Part shown: in pieces, positions 15,071-19,981 of the stretch
Layout: each line of letters begins with the position of its first letter
Numbering within the stretch: the stretch's first letter is position 1
NCBI GenBank assembly: GCA_031287135.1
Contig: JAITTK010000020.1
Span: forward strand, 1-19,981
Reading direction: 5' to 3'
Length of the DNA stretch: 19,981 nt
From: Candidatus Methanoplasma reticulitermitis
GTDB lineage: Archaea > Thermoplasmatota > Thermoplasmata > Methanomassiliicoccales > Methanomethylophilaceae
Made by a program: the position numbers and the translations under genes
Notes under the pieces: model-generated
What the model was told of the DNA's origin: nothing
Database searches by the model: none
What the model saw: only the letters and a program-made list of their open reading frames with translations

Positions 15071-15892
15071 GTGAACAGATTCCTCCGCCTATTCAGGTTC
15101 GGAAACGGTATCATGGGCATACTCGGTGTGATAATCGGTGCTTTTATCGCCGTCGGATTCGACATCGGGGAGCACGCCGTGAATCTGATCATCGCAAGCG
15201 CGGTGGTCATGATATTCATGGCGGGAGGGAACTCACTAAATGATTACGTTGACAGGGAGATAGACAGGACCGCTCATCCTGACAGACCCCTCCCAGCCGG
15301 AGAGATCGAGCCGAAGACCGCACTCATCGTGGGGATATCGGGGCTCGCGATCGCGTCTGTCCTCTCAATAGCGACTATGTCGGCCCTGGTGATATCGAGC
15401 GTGGTTATGGCCGCCGCCCTGATGATATCCTATGAGCTGTTCCTAAAGCAGAGAGGATTCATAGGGAATATCACAATAGCCGTGCTTACCGGCATGATAT
15501 TCCTTTTCGGCGGTGCGGTGGTCGACAACATCGAAGGGAATTTCGTAATCGCGGCCATGGCCGCACTCGTGAGCATCGGGAGAGAGATAGCGAAGGACAT
15601 ACAGGACATGTCGTCCGATGAGGGACGGAGGACCCTCCCGATGATGATCGGGGTGAGGAATGCGTCGATTGTCGCGGCGGTGTTCTTCATACTCGGCCCC
15701 GTACTCAGCATATGGCCCGTTATCGACCGGATGTTCGGTTGGCTCTACTGCATCGTATTCATCGCCAATGCAATCTTTATTTATAGTGCATTTATTATTT
15801 TCCGCAGAGCAGACATTTCGCAGAAGATGGCGAAGATCGCGATGTTCATCGCATTGATCGCGTTTGTATTGGGTGTTATCAGATGGACGTGA
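15071..15892 (+). CDS. UbiA-family prenyltransferase, likely digeranylgeranylglyceryl phosphate synthase (DGGGPS)
   Basis: A 273-residue membrane prenyltransferase with about eight or nine helices. Both metal-diphosphate motifs are present: NSLNDYVDREIDRTAHPDRP with N57, D58, D61 and D65, and SIGREIAKDIQDMSSDEGRR with D176, D179 and D183. DGGGPS adds the second geranylgeranyl chain to geranylgeranylglyceryl phosphate in archaeal membrane lipid synthesis. UbiA paralogues make quinones or other prenylated compounds, but here the next gene, overlapping by 10 nt, is the enzyme for the preceding step, which makes the lipid role very likely. The start is GTG at 15071, without a Shine-Dalgarno but with a TATA-like box 25 nt upstream. 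Confidence 0.9.
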   Translation: MNRFLRLFRFGNGIMGILGVIIGAFIAVGFDIGEHAVNLIIASAVVMIFMAGGNSLNDYVDREIDRTAHPDRPLPAGEIEPKTALIVGISGLAIASVLSIATMSALVISSVVMAAALMISYELFLKQRGFIGNITIAVLTGMIFLFGGAVVDNIEGNFVIAAMAALVSIGREIAKDIQDMSSDEGRRTLPMMIGVRNASIVAAVFFILGPVLSIWPVIDRMFGWLYCIVFIANAIFIYSAFIIFRRADISQKMAKIAMFIALIAFVLGVIRWT

Positions 15893-16620
15893 AAAAGTAT
15901 TTGATAGATAAGATGAAAGAGGGGACTGTTCACCTGGCTCTCCTGGACCCAGACAAGCAAGACAGCCGAGAGGCCGGCGCGATAGCAAAGAAGATAAAAG
16001 AGGCCGGTGCGGATGCGATCATGATCGGCGGGTCCACCGGTGTCACAAATGAGAATCTTAGTGACACCGCCAGATGCATAAAGGAGGAATCCGGCCTTCC
16101 GACGATACATTTCCCCGGAGGTCCGGGTGCGATATCGAAAGATGTCGATTCGATATTCTTCATGAGCATGGTCAACAGCACCGATCCATTCTGGATCATC
16201 AATGCGCAGGCCGGTGCCGCCGCATACATAAAGAAACTCGGAATAGAGACCATCTCCCTCGGGTACATAATCGTCGAACCCGGGATGAAGGTGGGAGAGG
16301 TAGGCAAAGCGGATGCCGTGAAGCGCGATGATATCGCCCGCGCGATAGGGTACGCGCTTGCGTGCGAGATGCTGGGCATGGACCTCATCTATCTGGAGGC
16401 GGGGAGCGGTGCCGACAAGCCTGTGCCCCCCGAGATGATAACTGCAGTGAAGGATGCGATATCCGTCCCTCTTATAGTCGGAGGGGGCATCAGGACCCCG
16501 GAGGCCGCAAAGGCTGCGAGATTGGCGGGCGCGGACGCCATAGTCACCGGAACATTCATAGAAAGATGCTCGGATGATACGATGCTGAAATCGGTCGTCA
16601 ACGCATCGAAAGGGAGATGA
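15883..16620 (+). CDS. (S)-3-O-geranylgeranylglyceryl phosphate synthase (GGGPS)
   Basis: A 245-residue TIM-barrel enzyme that joins glycerol-1-phosphate to geranylgeranyl diphosphate, the first committed step of archaeal ether lipids. Motifs: LALLDPDKQ with D22 and D24 for metal-diphosphate binding, IMIGGSTGV, the YLEAGSGA loop (170-177), and phosphate-binding loops IVGGGIRTPE (198-207) and IVTGTFIE. This order is typical of the PcrB/GGGPS family; in an archaeon with DGGGPS next door the GGGPS role is firm. The ATG at 15883 overlaps the preceding gene's end by 10 nt. Its own stop is within 10 nt of the zinc-ribbon gene start, making a three-gene operon. Confidence 0.95.
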   Translation: MDVKKYLIDKMKEGTVHLALLDPDKQDSREAGAIAKKIKEAGADAIMIGGSTGVTNENLSDTARCIKEESGLPTIHFPGGPGAISKDVDSIFFMSMVNSTDPFWIINAQAGAAAYIKKLGIETISLGYIIVEPGMKVGEVGKADAVKRDDIARAIGYALACEMLGMDLIYLEAGSGADKPVPPEMITAVKDAISVPLIVGGGIRTPEAAKAARLAGADAIVTGTFIERCSDDTMLKSVVNASKGR

Positions 16621-16625
16621 TCCCC

Positions 16626-16970
16626 GTGTCAGAGCCGCCGGCGTACCGTATCCCCATATCTCCGAAAGCTCCTATGTGGCTCACCCCGGAAGAGAGGAGT
16701 GCGAATATCACCAAGGAGCTAAAGATAGCTGCAAGGAGGTTCTTATGTCCGAACTGCGGCAACGAGTTCAGTCTTTTCCAGTCACGGGCGATAGCATGCA
16801 AGTTCTGCTCCAAAGCGAATCAGAATTGTCCCAATGTCCGTTGCCCGCACTGCGATTCTGAGTTCCCTATAGAGGGATTCATCGTTCCTGACAAAGAGGA
16901 CAGGGTACACATGAACGAGTACTCCGACACAGTCTTCAACAATTTTGACGATACATACAACAGAAGATGA
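16626..16970 (+). CDS. Small zinc-ribbon protein, function unknown
   Basis: A protein of about 114 residues with seven cysteines arranged as metal-binding pairs: CPNCGNEF, CKFC, then CPNVRCPHCDSEFP. That suggests two zinc-ribbon-like knuckles sharing a short spacer. Before them is a proline-rich lead (RIPISPKAPMWLTPEERSAN) and a helix; after them an acidic tail (NEYSDTVFNNFDDTYNRR). No enzyme motif is seen. Start: GTG at 16626, because GGAGATGAT, close to a full Shine-Dalgarno, lies 4 nt before it. An ATG at 16617, in an ATGA overlap with the GGGPS stop, would add three residues but has no room for a ribosome site. It is the third gene of the lipid operon. It could be a regulator or an RNA/DNA-binding adaptor; I cannot decide. 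It converges with the PPC gene with 1 nt between. Confidence 0.8.
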   Translation: MSEPPAYRIPISPKAPMWLTPEERSANITKELKIAARRFLCPNCGNEFSLFQSRAIACKFCSKANQNCPNVRCPHCDSEFPIEGFIVPDKEDRVHMNEYSDTVFNNFDDTYNRR

Positions 16971-16971
16971 A

Positions 16972-17412
16972 TCAGAGTTCCAGTATCTTCATGCCCGAAT
17001 CGTGATCCTTTCTCACGGCACCTTCGCCCGCGAGTTCGATAATCACGACCTCCAACACGAGCCATGCCGTTACACCGGCCCTGAGGCAGCCGGTGACTGC
17101 CTTACCGTCTCTGCCCGCGGATCCGTGCATATGCATTATGGGATCCCCGTCCTCATCTTTGAAGATCGTACCGGATGCCGTGAGTTCGTGGGGAGCGTCC
17201 AATGTGTGGATTATCGGGGTTATCTTTTCATCATAAGGTATCTTCGGCCCGACGGTCATCCGGGAGCCTTTGCCTATACCGCCTACGGCCGTGACGGCGG
17301 CGTTTTCTATGCCATTGTCTTTGGAGAACTTCTCCAGGACCTCATGAAGGACCTCTCCGGTTTCGAGTCTCAGGACGAAGGTCCTTCCCGTTGACATCTC
17401 AAGGGATCTCAT
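16972..17412 (-). CDS. PPC/DUF296-domain protein
   Basis: A 146-residue protein that is almost entirely one PPC (plants and prokaryotes conserved) domain, formerly DUF296. The core is GENAAVTAVGGIG-like at the start (IENAAVTAVGGIGKGS), then the metal-site signature MHMHGSAGRDGKAVTG (H94, H96), CLRAG and LVLEVVIIEL (E121). In many members a third histidine follows the G-G; here that place is C109 in TGCLRAG, so any metal site would be His-His-Cys. Such proteins form trimers and some bind DNA, but the role of the prokaryotic single-domain form is largely unknown. The ATG at 17412 lies 7 nt after the upstream gene's stop, so they share an mRNA; no clear Shine-Dalgarno is seen, and ATG at 17397 is possible. 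Confidence 0.87.
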   Translation of the reverse strand: MRSLEMSTGRTFVLRLETGEVLHEVLEKFSKDNGIENAAVTAVGGIGKGSRMTVGPKIPYDEKITPIIHTLDAPHELTASGTIFKDEDGDPIMHMHGSAGRDGKAVTGCLRAGVTAWLVLEVVIIELAGEGAVRKDHDSGMKILEL

Positions 17413-17419
17413 GACGGCA

Positions 17420-17788
17420 TCAACGATATTTGCTGTATTTATCCATTAGTCTGCTTATCCTGTCAAGTTCATCCTTCGTCAGATCCCCCGAGTCCAGGAA
17501 GGTCTTCGCGAAGTCTTTGGCATCCCTCGTTGATACTCTGGACGCTTTCGCAATGACGGATGCGAGAAAAGATGATGCTTTGGCTGGATCCATGGCCGAT
17601 GCGGAAAGCAGTTCATTCATGTCGTATTTGAACGGTGCCAATTTATGGGTGTTGAGCATGGATTGCCTTTTACTGCTCTCCTTTACTCTGGATTTCCCCC
17701 CTCTCTTTTTGCTTTGGCTATTGGGGCTTTCTTTGTACCGGGCCGGGGCTTTCTTAGCCGTGCTGTCTTTTGTGTCTGCCAAATGCAA
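17420..17788 (-). CDS. Small basic protein, function unknown
   Basis: An ORF of about 120 residues that I do not recognise. The first 45 residues are rich in Lys, Ser, Arg and Gln (DSTAKKAPARYKESPNSQSK and so on) and look disordered. The second half looks helical, with several Ala-Lys-Asp stretches (DAKDFAKTFLDSGDLTKDEL) ending MDKYSKYR. No ATG is available near the start, so a TTG start is needed: 17788, or 17782, which has GGAG at a better 8-nt spacing. A TATA-like box (17814-17822) lies 25-30 nt upstream. It is followed after 7 nt by the PPC gene. The TTG start and lack of a known domain make this less certain than its neighbours; the promoter and operon position support it. Confidence 0.6.
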   Translation of the reverse strand: MHLADTKDSTAKKAPARYKESPNSQSKKRGGKSRVKESSKRQSMLNTHKLAPFKYDMNELLSASAMDPAKASSFLASVIAKASRVSTRDAKDFAKTFLDSGDLTKDELDRISRLMDKYSKYR

Positions 17789-17882
17789 TTCTCCGAGACC
17801 TGACCTCTTTATGTTATTTAATAGTCTCTGGTCGATAATCTGCCGAATCGCCGTGCTTAGGTCTCAGCCTGAAAGCGATTAG

Positions 17883-17892
17883 TAATAAATAC
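17883..17892 (+). promoter_or_regulatory. TATA-like box for the AlbA_2 membrane protein gene
   Basis: TAATAAATAC is centred about 29 nt before the ATG at 17916, so the transcript would start within a few bases of the start codon. The opposing promoter for the small basic protein lies about 65 bp away in the same 125-bp divergent gap. Confidence 0.4.
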
Positions 17893-17915
17893 GGACCCGC
17901 GCATAATAAGGATTG

Positions 17916-19097
17916 ATGCCTGGGGACACAGAGGATCGGACCCCTGTCCGGGGCCGTGCGGAGAAATATGTCAGCGGAGTGTTATACGCAAGCTATGCGG
18001 TGATGCTGGTCCTTTCCGTGGTGAGTCTCGTTGTCGGTATAATCCTCGGGAATTTTCCGGAAGTGATAACGGCGATACCCGTCATAATAATACTGGCCGG
18101 CACCCTCCTCACGGATAGGACCCTGGTGCACATACCGCCGTTCATGGTCTTCGTGATGGTCGGGATAATGATGCTGATCACATTCTGGAGATCGATAAGC
18201 GACAATTATTGGATGGGGCTTCTTGCTGATTGCCTTTTCGGAGTGGTCATGGGGATCGGCGGATTGGTCATCACATATTCCCTGATGAATGTCCTGCCCG
18301 GAACAGAGGTCGATAAAACGCAGAAAACAGCCCGCAGAGCGGCCTTCGTGACAATATGCGTAGCCCTATCCATGTTCACCCTGGTCCTCATGGCGCAGTA
18401 TTACCTCGGCCTCATGCTGAATATGGAGCCCCGCGATGTTAATGCGGTGATGCGACAGCTCGCCTTGGTACTTATCGGGGCCGTTTCCGTATCGATACTG
18501 TTCTATTTCGGAAAGAAACGGCCGGCACTCAACAATACCGTGACGAGATTCCTGGAGAAGAACATAGCCACTCTTGACATCGAAGAGTACGAGATGATGG
18601 AGATAGAGAAGGCTCTCCGAAGCGGGGAGAGCGAGAAGGTGGAGTATAAATCGACTCTGAGGACGAATCTTGCCACGGGAGAGAAGGACACTAGGATGGA
18701 GAAAGCCGTCCTGAAGACACTGGTGGCGTTCCTGAACAGCAACGGCGGCACCCTTCTGATCGGTATTTCCGATGACGGTACGGCCGTCGGCATCGATGAG
18801 GCGAGCTTCGACAGCCGGGACAAGCTGAACCTGCATCTCACGAACCTAATAGCGAGTCAGATCGGCAACGAATTCCTCCCGTATATCTCGTTCAGGCTGT
18901 CGGACTATGACGGAAAGGGCGTTATGAGGATCGTGTGCAGGAAGAGCGACGGTCCCGTTTTTCTGAAAGAAGGCAAGCAGGAGACATTCTATGTCAGATC
19001 GGGCCCTTCAAGTGTTGATCTCCATGGCATGGACACCCTCAACTACGTCGACAACCGATTTAAGAACAGGAGAAAAAACCGGACCGTGAGGATATGA
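17916..19097 (+). CDS. Membrane-anchored AlbA_2/Schlafen-like domain protein
   Basis: A 393-residue two-part protein. The first 200 residues hold about six hydrophobic helices (near 20-46, 49-66, 74-91, 104-125, 142-165 and 181-198). A linker leads to a cytoplasmic AlbA_2 (Schlafen-type) domain: ESEKVEYKSTLR (238-249), then KAVLKTLVAFLNSNGG (264-279) and TLLIGISDDGTAVGIDE, and FYVRSGPSS (358-366) near the end. The E-x4-E-x-K start and the FLN-x-x-GG-x-L-x-IGI-x-DDG signature are the family hallmarks. Soluble relatives act as transcription regulators or, in Schlafens, as RNA-cleaving enzymes; the role of the membrane-bound form is not known to me. The C-terminus is basic (RFKNRRKNRTVRI), which could contact nucleic acid. 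The ATG at 17916 is preferred over TTG at 17913. The gene is monocistronic and converges with the DUF5654-like gene. Confidence 0.85.
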   Translation: MPGDTEDRTPVRGRAEKYVSGVLYASYAVMLVLSVVSLVVGIILGNFPEVITAIPVIIILAGTLLTDRTLVHIPPFMVFVMVGIMMLITFWRSISDNYWMGLLADCLFGVVMGIGGLVITYSLMNVLPGTEVDKTQKTARRAAFVTICVALSMFTLVLMAQYYLGLMLNMEPRDVNAVMRQLALVLIGAVSVSILFYFGKKRPALNNTVTRFLEKNIATLDIEEYEMMEIEKALRSGESEKVEYKSTLRTNLATGEKDTRMEKAVLKTLVAFLNSNGGTLLIGISDDGTAVGIDEASFDSRDKLNLHLTNLIASQIGNEFLPYISFRLSDYDGKGVMRIVCRKSDGPVFLKEGKQETFYVRSGPSSVDLHGMDTLNYVDNRFKNRRKNRTVRI

Positions 19098-19127
19098 CCG
19101 CGTTTTTCCGTATGGAATGCCGATTAT

Positions 19128-19137
19128 CGGAATTCCG
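19128..19137. repeat. Short palindrome in the convergent gap
   Basis: CGGAATTCCG is a perfect 10-bp palindrome, extended on each side by one G-T wobble and two A-T pairs. Nearby, TTCC-GTAT-GGAA (19116-19127) can form a second small hairpin. They lie between the two convergent genes and may help end transcription, but no strong T-run follows on the plus strand. Confidence 0.3.
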
Positions 19138-19182
19138 GTATGGAATTGCGACGATCGGACCGCGGACCCGATGCCATGCGAT

Positions 19183-19205
19183 GATTTAAAAACTTAATGA
19201 AAACG
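19183..19205 (-). terminator. T-rich 3' end of the DUF5654-like gene
   Basis: Read on the minus strand, about 27 nt after the stop codon comes CGTTTTCATTAAGTTTTTAA, a run of T clusters. Archaeal transcription often ends at such U-rich tracts without a hairpin. Confidence 0.4.
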
Positions 19206-19232
19206 TTTGATGAGACGCGATGATCGTGACCA

Positions 19233-19481
19233 TCACTCTTCTGCCGCGGCTTTGGCCTTTTTAACGGACCTTGTTATGAGTATGGTCATTATAACCGCAA
19301 GAACCGTCACGATGATCGCATATGCGAACAGACCAGCGAGGTTGTTTTCAGTACCGAAAATCTCAGTGACCAACGTCTTTATGGCCTCGTTCCATGCAAG
19401 AGCCGCAACCAATCCGAATGCGGCGATTATCAGGGCCGACATTGCTTCCAGAATCTGAACTTTCAATTTCTCCTCTGCCAT
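19233..19481 (-). CDS. DUF5654-like small membrane protein
   Basis: An 82-residue protein with two membrane helices: ALIIAAFGLVAALAWNEAIK (16-35) and LFAYAIIVTVLAVIMTILIT (51-70). The AALAWNEAI stretch, a short polar loop, the second helix and a lysine/alanine-rich tail (RSVKKAKAAAEE) fit the archaeal DUF5654 family, whose function is unknown. The frame is open for 132 more codons upstream, but that part has no domain, mixed codon use, and is not needed. The ATG at 19481 gives a compact protein with an amphipathic lead (MAEEKLKVQILEAMS). A TATA-like box at 19543-19555 predicts a leader of about 40 nt, with AGGATG about 8 nt before the start. Confidence 0.78.
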   Translation of the reverse strand: MAEEKLKVQILEAMSALIIAAFGLVAALAWNEAIKTLVTEIFGTENNLAGLFAYAIIVTVLAVIMTILITRSVKKAKAAAEE

Positions 19482-19873
19482 ATTTTTCACATCCTGTGGA
19501 ATATCATGGGATATATCCAGACCTTTGAATCCCCGTGGACACATAAATATATTTTCAAAAAATGTTATGTCCTGTCTGCTCCCGCTCCTCGTTTCGTTGA
19601 TCTCGGATATCGGGTTTCTCCGGCGTATCATCCCCGGGCCTCGGTGTTCTCTCGTCGATATGAGTTCACGTCTTCCCGCTGGGAGCAATGTCGGAACATA
19701 AGATATGCTGCAGACACGAGTCAATACCGATTCGTGACCACGGCAAGAAGATGTGCGTGAAAATATGATCTCTTCATGAGAATCGGATGATGGATAAAAA
19801 TATGAATAAAGAATGGGACCGCCGTAGCCGCGGCGGTCTCCTGTCGTTTGTTCGGAAAAGGCCGGGTCTATGT
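19482..19873. other. Gene-free stretch of about 390 bases
   Basis: I see no credible gene here. It holds the promoter of the DUF5654-like gene (TATA-like box read on minus at 19543-19555) and the terminator hairpin of the gene at the right edge (19817-19838). The open frames in between are shadows or untypical, and I find no tRNA, CRISPR or transposon ends. The middle part (19560-19800) stays unexplained. Confidence 0.55.
19817..19838 (-). terminator. Terminator hairpin for the membrane-tail gene at the right edge
   Basis: GACCGCCG (19817-19824) and CGGCGGTC (19831-19838) form a perfect 8-bp stem with a six-base loop. Read on the minus strand it is followed by the T-rich CCATTCTTTATTCATATTTT. 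It lies 36 nt past the stop codon of the membrane-tail gene, which is the right position and direction for an intrinsic-like terminator. Confidence 0.6.
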
Positions 19874-19981
19874 TCACTCCTCTTCCTCATCCTTCCTGCG
19901 GCGGAAGATTATGAACAGCAGAAACATGCATCCCAGTATCGCCGCTATTATTAGTACCGGCACCCAGTATGGGAAGGAGAT
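19874..19981 (-). CDS. C-terminal tail of a membrane protein (cut by window edge)
   Basis: Only the last 35 residues lie in the window. They are one hydrophobic helix (WVPVLIIAAILGCMFLLFII) followed by FRRRKDEEEE and a TGA stop. This helix-plus-positive-charges ending is the usual anchor of a single-pass surface protein with its bulk outside the cell, or the last helix of a larger membrane protein. The family cannot be told from this piece. A terminator hairpin follows 36 nt downstream, supporting that this is a real gene end. Confidence 0.7.
   Translation of the reverse strand: MSFPYWVPVLIIAAILGCMFLLFIIFRRRKDEEEE

Noticed and set aside
19482..19877. Upstream extension of the DUF5654-like protein by 132 codons
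   Set aside because: The extension has no domain, is unlike a coding region in composition, and a promoter lies inside it.
1..19981. CRISPR arrays, insertion sequences, att sites or prophage genes
   Set aside because: No regularly spaced repeats, transposase or integrase motifs, or terminal inverted repeats were seen.

Overview
The window comes from an archaeal chromosome. It carries archaeal RadA, an archaeal (class I) CCA-adding enzyme, an archaeal-type tRNA G10 methyltransferase, and the two ether-lipid enzymes GGGP synthase and DGGGP synthase. Most first genes have a TATA-like box 24-27 nt upstream of the start codon and no Shine-Dalgarno (leaderless pattern). Genes inside operons start in ATGA/GTGA overlaps with good Shine-Dalgarno sequences. 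All stop codons I read are TGA, apart from two TAA; none is TAG. With a base composition that looks like mid-50s % GC by eye, this suggests the class Thermoplasmata, and perhaps a pyrrolysine-decoding Methanomassiliicoccales relative. That placement is an inference; no methanogenesis gene lies in the window.

Layout. At 1-2415 (minus strand) are the start of an ABC-transporter ATPase, a PHP-domain hydrolase and an MTA/SAH-type deaminase; the last two overlap. At 2495-4706 (plus) are a metallo-beta-lactamase-fold hydrolase and the CCA-adding enzyme. At 4710-5075 (minus) is a small membrane protein. The gap 5109-5295 holds GC-rich, hairpin-rich DNA that may be a non-coding RNA. At 5380-12570 (plus) is a tightly coupled six-gene operon, hyfB-C-E-F-G-I-like. 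Then come a universal stress protein (minus); radA and trmG10 (plus); DGGGP synthase, GGGP synthase and a zinc-ribbon protein (plus); a PPC/DUF296 protein behind a small basic protein (minus); a membrane-anchored AlbA_2/Schlafen-like protein (plus); a DUF5654-like small membrane protein (minus); and the C-terminal tail of a membrane protein cut by the right edge (minus).

The centrepiece is the hyf-like operon. It encodes two antiporter-like subunits, a NuoH-like and a NuoK-like subunit, a NuoC-NuoD-like large subunit, and a fused ferredoxin/NuoB-like small subunit. The large subunit aligns well with group 4 hydrogenases but has lost all four [NiFe]-binding cysteines, and it ends immediately after the second motif with no maturation tail. 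The iron-sulfur cysteines and the ion-pump residues that I can check are intact. This looks like an energy-converting hydrogenase-related (Ehr-type) complex: a complex I relative that pumps ions but should not make or use H2, with unknown electron donor and acceptor. Other points of interest are a Gly-to-Cys change in the RadA Walker A motif, a terminator-like hairpin on the trmG10 start codon, the possible RNA upstream of the hyf operon, and the membrane-bound AlbA_2 protein.
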